NCBI RefSeq assembly: GCF_002775205.1
Contig: NC_036455.1
Location: forward strand, 5,308,501 to 5,372,500
Length of the DNA stretch: 64,000 nt
Source of the DNA: Xiphophorus maculatus
Taxonomy: Eukaryota; Chordata; Actinopteri; Cyprinodontiformes; Poeciliidae
Direction: 5' to 3'
Made by a program: the position numbers and the translations under genes. The notes under the pieces are model-generated. The model was not told the DNA's origin and made no database searches. It was given only the letters and a program-made list of their open reading frames with translations. Below are positions 47,401 through 59,057 of this stretch, piece by piece (the first letter of the stretch is position 1; every line of letters begins with the position of its first letter).

Positions 47401-48318
47401 CTGAGGATCGTGATGGTGGGGAAGACTGGGATTGGGAAGAGCGCTACTGGAAACACCATTCTGGGTCGACCGTGCTTTGAATCCAAATGCAGCCCCACTT
47501 CCATGACTGTTGACTGCTCAAAAGGCTCCAGTAATATTGATGGACAGCAGGTTGCTGTTATTGATACTCCAGGTCTGTTTGACACCAGGTTTGGGGAAGA
47601 TAAAACCAGAAAAGATCTTGGTCAGTGCATCTGGTACGCTTCTCCTGGACCCCACATCTTCCTGGTGGTCGTTGCAATCGGCAGATTCACAGAAGAAGAA
47701 AAACAATCAGTGCAATTGATTCAAGAAATCTTTGGAGAGGCAGCAAACAGATACAGCATGGTTCTGTTTACCCGTGGAGATGACCTTGATGATACCACCA
47801 TTGAAGATTATTTGTCTAAAAGCCCAGAACTCCAGTATCTGGTGTCCAGATGTAATAACCAGTATCAAGTCTTCAACAATCGGCTGAAAGATAAGAAACC
47901 TCAGGTCACTGAGCTGCTGAAGAAGATCAGAACCATTGTTGACAGGAATGGAGGAAGTCACTACACCAATGAGATGTTCCAAGACGCTGAGAGGAAAATC
48001 GAAGAGGATAAGCAACGAATCCTGAAGGAGAAAGAAGAGAAAATACGTAAAGAGAAAGAAGAACTGGAGAGAAAAATACAAGAGAAATATGAGAAAAAGA
48101 TACAGGAAATGAAGGAAGAATTCAAGGGTCAGATGGAGGAGATTGAAACCATGAAAAATCAACTAAAGGAAGAGCAGGAGAGAGAAATTCAAAAGGAAAA
48201 ATCTAGGGTGCAGGCAGAGTATGAATCCAGAGCCAGAGGTGAAGCTGAACAATTTGATCCTCTCTATCATCTGGTAAAACTTGGGGCACAACTTGTCAAG
48301 GCTTGTGAAATAATGTGA
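44236..48318 (+). CDS. G5: GIMAP/IAN-family GTPase
   Basis: Predicted AIG1-domain GTPase of 328 residues from exons 44236-44278 (donor GTGAGT) and 47375-48318 (acceptor TTTACAG). Motifs: GKTGIGKS at 30-37, DTPG at 78-81, FTRGDD at about 146-151, [11 protein letters not shown], coiled coil to KACEIM. It is the duplicate of G3 over exon 1, intron and exon 2. It differs in VQLIQ (shared with G4) in place of VEKIQ, AANRYS in place of AAERYS, and a changed stretch before KACEIM. Those clustered differences suggest sequence exchange with G4. The 3.1-kb intron contains the same LINE fragment and element footprint as G3. AATAAA at 48542-48547 is the candidate poly(A) signal. Confidence 0.9.
44432..44512. 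mobile_element. Right-end remnant of the 7.8-kb element in G5
   Basis: Same 41-base remnant (44451-44491) between 19-bp direct repeats TGGGCACAAAATAATGGCT as in G3 at 20091-20171. Confidence 0.75.
46121..46862 (-). mobile_element. LINE RT fragment in G5 intron
   Basis: Duplicate of 21780-22560, with the same KKRDQRVCSNYKG motif on the - strand and a deletion of about 50 bases near 46675-46695 where GTTCTCCTGA is repeated. Confidence 0.75.
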
Positions 48319-48678
48319 GGTTAGATGTTGTCTCCTAGCAGCTGTTACAGAGGATAAAGCTGAACTAATAAGCATTTTTACTTTACTGTCTTGATAATCG
48401 AGTTAAAATTCCAGGTAGTGATGTAATTCAGCTGTGACCTCTGTATCTCACACTGTTTTAAAAATATTTCTCCTGATGTTTAGATGCTTAATGTAAGATG
48501 CTAGAATTGTTTGCATGTGAATTTTAGTCTTTTCTTTTGTCAATAAATACAGTTTCATTAAAGGAAAACATTCCAAATGTATTCATTATTTATTTAATAT
48601 TAGCTGTTGAATCATATTTTCAGTTTAACCAGGTCTCACAGATCAACCTTCCCTTTTTATAGTGATCTAACCTTTAGA

Positions 48679-50307
48679 CAGTGTTTCTCCACCTTTGTTG
48701 GGCCAGTGACCCCCTGTCCATTATCCAGGTCTCTTACCGCCCCGAACCAAAGAAATTGCAGGCTACTTTGCACTGAATATAATTTTATTATTAATATTAC
48801 TATCACTATTGTTGATGTTTGGATTGTTATGCTTGTTTTTGTATTTATCATGAAAAATAATTTCCCAGAGAACAAAAAAGCCATGAGAATATAAATTATT
48901 TTTAGAGGTGTCTACGAAAAATGCAATGAACATTAAACTTAAAATCGCAGGCCTAACAGCAGCCAATCAGAGTGGAAAAAAATATTCTTGTTCTGTGCAA
49001 TTTTCTGAACAAAATGACCAGATGAAAGATGTACAACAATACCAGTTTAAATGTTGATCTATTTGCAAAATGGCAATGCTCTGCAACATTAAAACATGGA
49101 TAAAACTGCAATCATATCAATCATAACTCTTCTGCTCTTCAGTGTTTCTGACAGTTTCTGGTGGTGCAGCACTGTGCTGCCTTCAGGAGAATGGGACATC
49201 AGTATCATCCAAAAAATTTCACCCACATGGCATAGCTGAGCAAACCAGAGCTTTCAGTGGAAAAACAAAAGTTCCAGATCCTTTTAATGCCATACAAATA
49301 TGAGACGGAAACAAGGATTATGTCTTTATATGGACCTGACTATTGATTTATATAATAGTTTTACTGGACAGAAATTACAAAGAACAAAGCAGGTTTTTAT
49401 CAAGTCCTAATGAGTCAAATTGAAAGTGACTTGGAGTCATCAGCATCGTGACATTAACAACGACATGAAAAATAACATTGAAGACATAAATATATCAAAC
49501 CTAATTAAAAACATAAATAAGTGATAAGTTCTTTACTGTTATTGTCTATAAAACGTATTTCTACTTTGTACTAGATGTGGTCCCAACAAACCCATGACAC
49601 TTCAACAATATTATCTTACCTTTTATTTGAAAACAGTGTGATGATTGAAATTCAAAACTGCTGTGGTGCTACTGTTTCATACCGGATCACTTACAACACC
49701 GATGTTAACTGTATAAAATGAGCACTCTCTATCGTGGTATCACCCATGGAAGGATTTTTTTGGTATCATTTAAATGGGTTCATGTTTCAGAGGGATACAC
49801 AGTGAGGGTATCATGATTTAGTCATTACATGTTTATAAGAGCGATATTCTGTTGTCCTTCCATGGAAGCGTGCAGCATCCAGACAGACAATAAAACATTT
49901 TTTAATATAAGTTGCTGCTTTGACATGATCACAGCACTGTAAAAACATAGGTACAAAAATCCTCAATAAAACATAAAATATTTGAAAATCAGACACCAGA
50001 CAAGTGGATCACAGCAACGTCATCAGCCGGTGTGACGCTGAACTGATGCAGTGAAGCTACCAGTAGCAGGAGCTGCGCCAAGAAGCTACAAACAGCTACC
50101 AGGATACAGTTGCAGCCAAGCATGTTTTAATGTTACACAATATAATTTTAGCAAGTTGCTCAAAGTCTAAACTGGTATTGTTGTGCATTTAAGAAGTAAA
50201 GTTTACCTTCGAGCAAACGCCCCCAAAGGAATCCCAGCAGCCCCCTTTTGTATAAATTTCCGCCAGCGCCCCCGCCGTCCTCTGAACGCCCCCGTTGAGA
50301 AACGCTA
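48679..50307. mobile_element. hAT-like element, 1.6 kb, with empty-site evidence
   Basis: Ends CAGTGTTTCTCCAC and, reversed, TAGCGTTTCTCAAC. Flanks are CTTTAGA on the left and CTTTAAGA (50308-50315) on the right. In the homologous 3' flanks of G2, G3 and G4 the uninterrupted site reads CTAACCTTTAAGA, so an 8-bp target duplication CTTTAAGA, with one base since lost on the left, is well supported. No transposase frame is seen, so it is non-autonomous or decayed. Confidence 0.8.
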
Positions 50308-51765
50308 CTTTAAGACAATGTTGTGAACAAGGTCATTATTCTTCCATTAAATTTTACCAGACAGTTTATTTATATCACAGAAATCCACCACAAATTGCGC
50401 CTCAAAATTACTTTTTAAAATATTCAAGTCCTACTATTTTGCACCAGTAATATCAGAGTTTAGTTCAAATAGGTTAATTCTAATACAGTGCAAATATTAT
50501 ATAGTAAGATTCAAATCCTATCTACACAAAAAGTGGGTAAAGATTCCTCTACAATGACGTCCCAGACTGATAGCATCAATTAGAAAATTATCATTTTAAG
50601 GTATTGCTGCTATGTTGTTGAATCATCATCATTAATTATAATTGGTTTATTGAGTTGTTCAATTAAATGTCTTAAAAATGTGTTGGACTCTTGTCGGCAC
50701 AGGACTATTTATAAATATTTAGCTGACTTGGAGTAATTAAATCTAAAACTCCTAGTATTTTCAAGTTTCTTTTTGAAGTATGTTTCCTACTACAAACATT
50801 TGACAAATACTCCAGATGTGGAATCATTCATGCAGGTCAGAGGTGATATTAAAGCTCCAGCACCAGCCTCTCTGCATGGTTATGTGTTTGCCACGTGTCA
50901 TCAGGCACTCTGAAGTTTTACACAACGTCCAGACGGGACTCTGGATTCTTTCCACGCTTCCCTCAGACTGTTGCAGGGTGTGTTCAAAGGCTGGGAGGAA
51001 AAAGGTCCAAAACAAACCATAAACTTCCAAAGTTTTACACTATTTTGTCAGTTAACTTGTGATTCATCCTGGCATTTTAAAAAAGGTCAGCTTTCTGCAC
51101 TTTGCTGTCAGCAACCTGCAACAAAAACACAATTTATTCCCATCTTTGCTTGAAATCTGTTTAAAGAAAACAGAGTGACAAACAGGGTAATTTTTTTTAA
51201 ACAAACAACCTGGTAATTCTGGTTACACATTTAAGTTTATTATCTTGAACAATTAGATTTTTAATCAAATATATTTAAGTACACGTAACTCAGATATATT
51301 TTATTAACGTAACATGGGCTAAATAAAGATAATACCTGTTCAATCACATACACTTAAAAGGAAGGCCTCCATATGTGGGTTGTGCTTTCCCTTTACGTCA
51401 CTTCACAGAATTACTAATTACATCAAATATTTGAAATACAAAATATTTTTCAAAAAAGACAAAAAACTAAAGTAAACCATTTGTGCTTGGATGCATGCAG
51501 TAATGAGTCAGAGTACTTTCAGACATAGAAAAAAAGCATGCATACTATTTCTAAATGAACCCAGCTCAAGTGGAGTGAGTTGGAGACTTTTCAACCACAA
51601 ATTCCAAGTAACTTACGAAAAGTGAGTGTTGATAGCAATTTGATGATTTATGTCAGCTTACTATTATCAATTAAATACAATTTTGCATTTGCAGTGTAAG
51701 GTTGTAATTGTTTTCCAGAATATTTTTGCAAGATTAACCAAAACCAGCTTCTTTTTTTTTTTTTT
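50308..51765. repeat. Continuation of the duplicated 3' flank after G5
   Basis: 50308-50600 and 51350-51450 align with parts of the G2 and G3 flanks (for example CCTCCATATGTGGGTTG at 51367). The rest is unassigned. A poly(T) run lies at about 51752-51770. No gene seen. Confidence 0.5.
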
Positions 51766-51939
51766 TTTTAGCCTACTGACCTTTTGCACGTGACGTCATG
51801 CTTTTCAGAACTCCGCCCACTCCGCCATGACGGACGTCAAACAACCACTGCGCTTATGTAAAGCTAGTCTTAAAAAAAAGTAAAGCTAGTCTAAAATAGA
51901 CAACTGTAGCTTTTATTTTGTTTATTTTACTGCTTCTAG

Positions 51940-52097
51940 GCTGCTGCGCGGTCGGCTACACAATCAGACAAGGATGCAAACCAAACTTGTCATTTTATTG
52001 TATAACTTTTAATGAGGAAAGATGGCGGCGATGGATAGCAGCCGTTAATCATAATTACACGGTGGAAACGCGGATTTATAGCGAGCACTTTTTCAAG
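51940..52097 (+). pseudogene. Decayed THAP-domain exon
   Basis: Flanked by an acceptor-like CTTCTAG and a donor GTAAGA, the frame encodes CCAVGYT, then KPNLSFY, RRWIAAVN, TRIYSEHF. This follows the THAP zinc-finger layout (CCAVGC ... KPxLSFY ... RRxWIAAVNR ... TRICSEHF). Two zinc-ligand cysteines are replaced by tyrosine, so the finger is unlikely to fold. A GC-rich stretch with TGACGTCA upstream (about 51791) could be an old promoter. Possible sources are a THAP host gene or a THAP-containing transposon. Confidence 0.6.
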
Positions 52098-52626
52098 GTA
52101 AGAAGATTAACGTTCATTTACTTTACAAGTAAGTGTGATTAGAAAGACATAAATTTAGAGAAAGTACGTCTCTAACCGTTAGTAACTATGGAGACAGTGC
52201 TGCATCGTCATGTAGCCTAGCATGTATGGAAGAAAGAAAACTTGTTAGCATCTCGTCTGTGGTACGTTTTTAATGCCGCTCCGGTGTAAGAGGAAACGCT
52301 GTTTATGACATGGTGACATAAATCATGTGGTGTGAATTCAGGCACAGTCAACAACTTAATCAGGAGGAGGAAGGAGGCATTGGTCAGTTTCTAAGCTAGC
52401 TGTTTCAAACTTTCGTAAATGCCGCCGCCTATCAGCCCCAACCAGGTGTGTTACGATCACAGACAAATTAGCTTGATTCGAACAAGTAAAAGCCACGAAT
52501 AAACTGGCAAAAACAACTTGGGAAAACAATTTCTGTCGCTCTGTTCAATACTCCCATCCCTCCCTTCCCACATCCGTCATGGCGCCTCGATAATTGCAAA
52601 TGTTCAATAGGACTAACAGTTGATGC

Positions 52627-53199
52627 CAGGGATGTCCAAACTGTGGCCCGGCCCATTTGCGGCCCTCTGGATGATTTTGTTTGGGCCCTCGGATCACAAT
52701 TCAAGAATGGAACAAAATGCTATTTTTACAGAATTTACAGATTTTCCCAGACATACGAAATCTTTTTACGTTTATTTATTTAGATGCAATGTTCTTGTTT
52801 TTTTTTATTACACTTTGTTGAAATCAGCAAGCGCTGCCCAGCCTTTGTTGCCGAAAGAAAAAACGAGGATAATAAACCCCTAAAAAATGTTGGAAAATGT
52901 TTACCTGTCATTTAATACAGCAACTGTGCAAGGCTCTGTTTATATTTTGGATCAACAATGATTTACAGATTCCTTTTCTACAAAAAATAAGACTACTTTG
53001 CTTTAATAGTAGATTTTATTTATAATGCCCTTTATATCTTTATTAAAATATTGTCTATTTAGTATAATATTGAAGACATAAAAACAGCAAATGTCTTCAG
53101 AAATAAAAGCCTTTCAGTTTTAATTTTAAAAAATGTGGCCCTCAAGTTTTCTCAACTCAACAATTTTGGCACTAATAGCAAAACGTTTGGACACCACTG
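52627..53199. mobile_element. hAT-like MITE with 8-bp target duplication
   Basis: Ends CAGGGATGTCCAAACTGTGG and, reversed, CAGTGGTGTCCAAACG. Flanks GTTGATGC (52619-52626) and GTTTATGC (53200-53207) match at seven of eight bases. It ends about 310 bases before the clec3b start codon. Confidence 0.8.
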
Positions 53200-53511
53200 G
53201 TTTATGCAGTGGAAGAATATGGCTATTTCTTCTCCATCCCTTCTGAAGGGTTATGTAATGACTGGCCTGTACCGTCCCGCCTTGTCGGCACCTGCCTCAC
53301 GGGCCTGGCTCTGCTCGGGACGCTGGCTCCACGTGAGGAGGCTGCAGCCTCGGCACGCCATCCCTCCAGGCTCCTGAGGTTGGACTGTCGTTCCCCACAA
53401 ACAACTCTTCCAGTACTTTTCCTTTTGTAAGGAGGGATAAATGGGAGGGTTTGAGGGAGACGGATAAATGTGTGAACGTCCACGTCGGAGCCACATTCAA
53501 CAGGTTCCAGG

Positions 53512-56500
53512 ATGGAGTTCAGAGGATTTTCTGTTCTGCTGGGCGTCTTGCTGCTCATCCACTGCTCACTGCAGCAGACTGCAACCAGGAAGAAGCCGGT
53601 GAATAAAGGTAGATTTATAACCTCACCTGTATGATGAACACTAAAAAACACCAAGCCTTACCAAGTATTATAGTCTAGTTTCTAGTGCAAATATAAAACT
53701 AACTTGAAGTAACTTATCAGCAAGATATGGAGGCTTGTTTTAAGTGAATAATTCCTTAATATTGATGAAAAAATGCAGATAAATTTATTTCTAACAAGAC
53801 AACTTCCCCATGTTATGAATGAAATAATCTGCCAATGAAATTAGTATTTTTTCATCATTATCAAGGAATTATTTACTTTTTGTAAGGTTGTATATTTTTG
53901 CAGTGTACTGCTGTATCATTTTTGTTGTGCAGAAATTTTACACAGATTGCGTTTTGTTTTATATCAGATACATTGCGGGATTCTGCTGTGGTGGAGCTGC
54001 AGAAACAGATTGAGGAAATCGTTCAGGATCTCAACCTGCTGAAGGAAAAACAAGCTCTGCAAACAGGTGAGCTCAATCTAGAGCAGATGATCAGAAATAT
54101 TTCTTTATGGAAAGTGTTTCAAATCAAGAAGCCTCTGATTTTTTTTTTTTTTATCTCAAACGATATTTGAGATTTACTAAAGTTTTACATCTACAAACAA
54201 TTTAATCTTGCATTGTGTTGTTTCCCATCATCATTCAAATTGAACATACGCACCATAGTTAGCATTTAAGTATATCGTAGTATTGAAGTAAAAATAACTG
54301 TGCAAATCCTTTTTACTGATTTCCCAAATACGAGTTAAATATTTAAACAAAAATATTCCATATCGGTTCTTTCAAGGGGAAAATGTAAAACTCTGCCATT
54401 TAAATGAAAATAAATCCTACATAAATTTAACGTCCCTTTGGGGTCAATAAAGTATGTTTGAATTTGAATGAAATGGATCACATCAGGATAACCTGATCCA
54501 ATGCCTTTAGAGGTCTACAAAATCTTTGACTGACTTCACACCGCAGAGATTTGAACGTTCTCTCAATAAATTACTGCTTAAAAGTTAATAAAAAACAGCT
54601 AAAAGTAAGTAGAAAATCTGAAATAATACTTAAAACAACTTTTCTTTACCCTTTAAAATTTGTCTTAAGGCTTTAACATGATGTGGGGATACAGATTCAT
54701 GCCTTTGTCTGAGGTTGATTGTCATTCAGAGCATGCAGAGTGTAATCAGCCTGGAGCCAACAGTCTAAATATATCCTAAATATAAGAAACAGTCTGAAAC
54801 CGTCAACACCTGGTTCACAGATGTTGTCTGTTGCTCTGAACACAAAGGATGTTCTGTTGTTTTCTAAGTTTGAGCAACATTAGGGACACAAAATGTCCCT
54901 AATGTGAGACAGAATAAAAAAAAAGATTCTGTCTATCATTGGGATAAACATTTTTACGTTTTTATTTATAAGACCATGACTGAGTTGTTACCCTTCTACA
55001 TCTGTGATCTAATCACACTGAGAAGTTATGATTCTTACTTTTTGCATTCAGATTATTTCTTGCTCTTTGTCCCTTTTACCCAGAATTCGGGGAAAAAGCC
55101 CTTATTTATTTTGCGCCTTCTAAAATGTCATTAAGCACTTTTAAGTCCTGACTGTGGGGCTTAAGGCTATACAGAGGAAATGTTCATGTTCATATATGTG
55201 CACATTTTCTTTGTAAGTACTGAGGATATAATTTATCTTGTGTTGTATTACTGACATCTGTTGGTGGAGTTGTGTATTGCACTGAGACGTGATAATACAC
55301 TGCGCACATGACCAATGAATGATTGTTTCAGTTGTTGATTTGTTTTTAATGTTTTTATAATGTAAAGTAATTTGAACAACCTTGTTGCTGAAATGTGCTA
55401 TGCAAATACACCTGATTGATTGATTGACTGATTGATAAAGAGATATACACTACAGAATGATATCTATGGAAGCCAAGAGTCGACATTTTCCACATTAACT
55501 TTTTCCCGATGGTTTTCTCGAGATAAAGAGTCAATGTCTATATAAATTGTTGTGGCTTGAATTAAAGGATGAAATCAGGTTTAAAACACTCCAATCGTCT
55601 CCTTATCTTGAGAAAACAAAGTCTGATTTCTCAAGATTAACTGAGAAATTAAGTCGTTATTGCTAGAACACTGGAAATTAACTGTTATTTCTAGAAAAAC
55701 ATTGGGGAAAAGTGTAAGTGGAAAGCAGGAGAATAACTCAAGAAAACCATCAGGAAATTAAATTATCTAGAGAAAACTGGAAATTGAAATTGAAAGTCAT
55801 TATCTTGAGAAAACCATCAGGTAAGTAAGCTGTTAACTCAAGGAAACCATTAGGAAGATAACTCATAATCTTGAGAAAACCTTTGGGAAAAAGTATACGC
55901 AGAAAACAGTAAATTAAGTAATTATCTCAAGATAGCATTTTGAAATTAACCCGTTATCTTGAGAAAACCATTTTACAAAAGTGTATGAGGAAAGCGGTAA
56001 GTTAAGTCGTCATCTCTAGAAAAAGAGAAATTAACTCTACCTCCAGAAAATCATTGGGAAAAAATGCCTGCAGAAAACATCCGCTCTTAGTTTCCATAGC
56101 TACCGACAAGAACCAGAAAATAAGTTGGTTTAGATTTAAAGTTGATGATATGGACACAATGTTTGAGCAGAATTAAGGTGCACACGATATATTAATGTAT
56201 TTTATATTGTATGTGAGCTTTATTTTAGTTGGAAATGTTAAACGTCTAATACGTGTTTATATAGTGTATTCAATATCAATATAGTTTTTTACGGTGTTGG
56301 CAAAAGAAGACAATAAAAGCAAAGCTTGTTATCTAAATATCTGATCTTATCTTCTGTCACAGTTTGTTTAAAAGGTGAAAAGATCCATGGGAAATGTTTC
56401 TTGGCCGACCCTCTGAAGAAGCGCTACCACACTGCCAGTGAAGACTGCAACTCTCTGGGCGGCGTCCTGGCTACTCCCGCCTCCAGCGAGGAGAACCACC

Positions 56501-56766
56501 GGCTCCGGGACTACATCCGTCAGAGCGTCGGCCCGGACAGGGAGGTCTGGCTCGGCGTCAACGACATGACCACCGAGGGCCAGTGGATGGACCAAACTGG
56601 CTCCAGCATCACGTACAAAAACTGGGACACGTCCAACTTCAGGTCTCCACAGCCGGATGGCGGCAAGACGCAGAACTGCGCCGCCATGACGTTGACCGAT
56701 GGGAAGTGGCGCGATGAGAACTGCCGCGAAGAAAAGCCCTCAGTCTGCGAGTTCAACATAGTTTGA
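53512..56766 (+). CDS. clec3b: Tetranectin, secreted C-type lectin
   Basis: Three coding exons, 53512-53608, 53968-54066 (99 bases) and 56363-56766, all joined in phase 1, encode 199 residues. Human tetranectin has 202 with a closely similar exon plan. Residues 1-22 are a signal peptide, followed by the basic TRKKPVNK. Exon 2 is the trimerising coiled coil (VVELQKQIEEIVQDLNLL). Exon 3 is a long-form C-type lectin domain with cysteines at 67, 77, 94, 171, 186 and 194, EVWLGVND, and QPDGGKTQNC at 162-171. Tetranectin is an extracellular, Ca2+-sensitive protein that binds plasminogen kringle 4 and heparin. Here the human Glu in GGKTEN is Gln (residue 169), while the Asp in GKWRD is kept. Exon 3 has high GC and strong codon bias compared with the flanking DNA. 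A transposon lies directly after the stop. Confidence 0.95.
53634..53906. mobile_element. Palindromic MITE in clec3b intron 1
   Basis: The TCTAGTTTCTAGTGCAAATA end, the words TTCCTTAATATTGATGAAAA and the reversed TTTTTTCATCATTATCAAGGAA on the other side form a long foldback. The same family starts at 63917 in a cdcp1 intron. Confidence 0.65.
54880..54912. repeat. Short perfect inverted repeat in clec3b intron 2
   Basis: CATTAGGGACA and TGTCCCTAATG form an 11-base inverted repeat with a short AT-rich loop. Confidence 0.7.
55480..56095. repeat. Degenerate tandem repeat in clec3b intron 2
   Basis: Variants of the phrase TATCTTGAGAAAACCATTGGGAAA recur roughly every 40-60 bases with spacers of AAATTAA and GTGTA type. 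The units are too diverged to fix one period by eye. No coding potential. Confidence 0.6.
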
Positions 56767-56768
56767 AC

Positions 56769-57651
56769 CAGAGGTGGAAAGTAAGAAAGTAAAAGTACTC
56801 AGTTACTGTACTTACGTAGATTTTCAGATACTTGAGTACTTATCTTACTGTTACGCCCTACATTTTAAGAGAAATATCTGTACTTTCTGCTCTTTATATT
56901 TTCACATATGATGAAAAAATAATGACGAAAGAAATCCACCGTTCGCACAAAAAGTGTTATAGCGTCGGTATTTCACTAATCAGTTGGACGCAACCAAAGT
57001 GAAGAAGAAGAACACGAGAAAAACAACATGGATGGAGGCTTTAATACAGGAGTGTCCAAATTGTGGCCCTTGCTGTGATTTTGTGCGGCCCTTGGCAGCT
57101 CAAAGTTGCAGTGAAATATTCACTGCTTTTCAAAAATACATAGGAAGCCTTCTAAATATGCAAGGTACAAAACAAATACTCATTTAATTATGTTTCACAG
57201 CAAACATTACCACAAACAATCAGCAACTTTTACTCAACAGCAGACTTTAAAAGGTTTGGACACCATTGCTTTAACCTGAGTGACATCATGAACAATAGAA
57301 AAATACATTTGGAGACACAAAACATTCTCTGTCAGTAGCCTCATTTTAAAAAATCCTTCCATGTTGTTGACTCAAAGAACGATTAGTGACAAATTCTCTG
57401 CTTTGTCCAATTAAATCACCCTAATTGAGATTTTGCTTTAAGGAAAACTAGACCGTATCAGTATTTTTATCTTTATACCAACACAGAGCATCTTGTGAGC
57501 TCTTAAAAGTAACGTATTTTGTATGACTAAAAGTTCTACTTTTTTACTTTTACTTGAGTAAAACAGTCCAGCCTTTACTTTTACTAGTTTTCTTTCATAC
57601 AAGTATCTGTACTTCTACTTGAGTAGAGACTCAGTACTTTTACCACCTCTG
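56769..57651. mobile_element. hAT-like element inserted at the clec3b stop codon
   Basis: Ends CAGAGGTGGAAAGTAAGAAA and, reversed, CAGAGGTGGTAAAAGTACTG. Flanks GTTTGAAC (56761-56768) and GTTTGATC (57652-57659) match at seven of eight bases, as for a hAT target duplication. The left flank contains the last codon GTT and the stop TGA of clec3b. The native 3' UTR therefore resumes only after the element, and AATAAA signals are found at about 57946 and 58170. Confidence 0.85.
57048..57267. mobile_element. MITE nested in the element at 56769-57651
   Basis: Ends CAGGAGTGTCCAAATTGTGG and, reversed, CAATGGTGTCCAAACC, the same terminal family as the MITE at 52627-53199. Flanks CTTTAATA and CTTTAACC match at six of eight bases. 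Confidence 0.65.
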
Positions 57652-58750
57652 GTTTGATCCCGTTTATCTCAAGATGGACTCTGCACTTTGTTTCAGCTGC
57701 TTTGTGTTTGCACTCTCCCTGCTGCCTGCTACTCTAAAGACGACTTCAAACCAGTGATTTTCAGCTGCATCCTGACCAAAATGAGATGTGGAGGTCACAG
57801 TGGGTTTTATTTTTGACAAAAGTGATGTGCTGGTATGTCATTTGCTGCATTCCTTGTGGTTGCAGTAAAACCAGGAGGAATACAGTCCATTTTATTAAAA
57901 ACAAAGCAATTAAATGGATTTAAGATGGTTTATTTAATACTCACTGAATAAAGTATGAATAAAGGTGCTGGCACCTTTGCTGGAAATAAAATATTGGTTA
58001 AGCATCACATTTTTTCCTCATTTACACACCAAATCAAGTTTGTCTCAGTCTGAGAACCGCTGGTCTAAACTTTATGGCATTTAAATTAAAAGATGCAAAA
58101 ATTGAGTAGAACCTTTTATGTACTAATTCTGTATTCTTCTGTAATATCTTGTGTGATTTATCCTTTCAATAAACTTTGACTATCAGTTTTTCCACTTGTT
58201 GATGTAAGATCACTAAGGTGGAAATAAACTGGCAGATGAAAACCTGACGTGTTAAGCAGGTTCAGACATAAAAATCTGGCTTCTGCAGTTGTTTTTTTCC
58301 CGGTAGCTTTCCCCGGCGTCTTTTCTTACTTGCAGTTTTCCATGACTCCAAACTTCTGTGGCTGAATTCACTCCAGAATGAAAAGGTCTCATTACCAAAT
58401 GTCACTGCTTTTAGTCAGTGAAAGAAACCCTTAGCATATTATGCTAAATTGCTCCTTTTTATTTTGTTTACTTGATGAAACAATACATGTCATGAGTTTA
58501 GAAACTGGAGGTTCTTTCAATTCAATTAAAGTAGCAACAGGAATTAGTTTTCATGAGTTCTGTTTATAAAATATATTTGTGTAATGTGAGGAGAGACCGT
58601 TTTTCTTCCTATTTCTATATTTGTGTTTGTGCTACTGCTAGCATAAACACAAATCTAGCTATGCTAATGACACTGCTTCTAAAAGTGAACACTAAATGGC
58701 TTCTTCCTTTTTTATTAGAAAACAGAAATTTACAAGTTAAGTCAGACAAT

Positions 58751-59057
58751 GGGGCTGCACAGTGGAGCAGTTGGTAGCACTGTTGCCTTGCAGCAAGAAG
58801 GTCCAGGGTTCAATTCCCGGCCCGGGGTCTTTCTGTATGGAGTTTGCATGTGTGCATGTTTGCGTGGGTTCTCCGGCTTCCTCCCATAGTCCAAAAACAT
58901 GACTGTCAGGTTAATTGGTCTCTCTGAATTCTCCCTAGGTGTGTGTGCATGGTTGTTTGTCCTGTCTGTCTCTGTGTTGCCCAGAACGTTAGCTGGAGAT
59001 CGGCACCAGCACCTCCCGACCCCACTAGGGACAAGGGTGTAAGAAAATAGATGGATG
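58751..59057 (+). mobile_element. tRNA-derived SINE
   Basis: Starts GGGGCTGCACAGTGG, with an A-box-like TGGTAGCACTG and a B box GGTTCAATTCC at 58807-58817, a conserved core including CATGGAGTTTGCATG-type sequence, and a GATGGATGG-type 3' tail. This is a familiar fish SINE layout. The tRNA-like head is part of the SINE, not a tRNA gene. Confidence 0.85.

Noticed and set aside
53223-53654. 143-codon - strand open frame over clec3b exon 1
   Set aside because: Antisense to the clec3b signal-peptide exon and 5' UTR; no domain and no splice or promoter support.
58760-58825. tRNA gene
   Set aside because: A and B box words are present, but no cloverleaf can be drawn and the sequence continues into a SINE body and tail.
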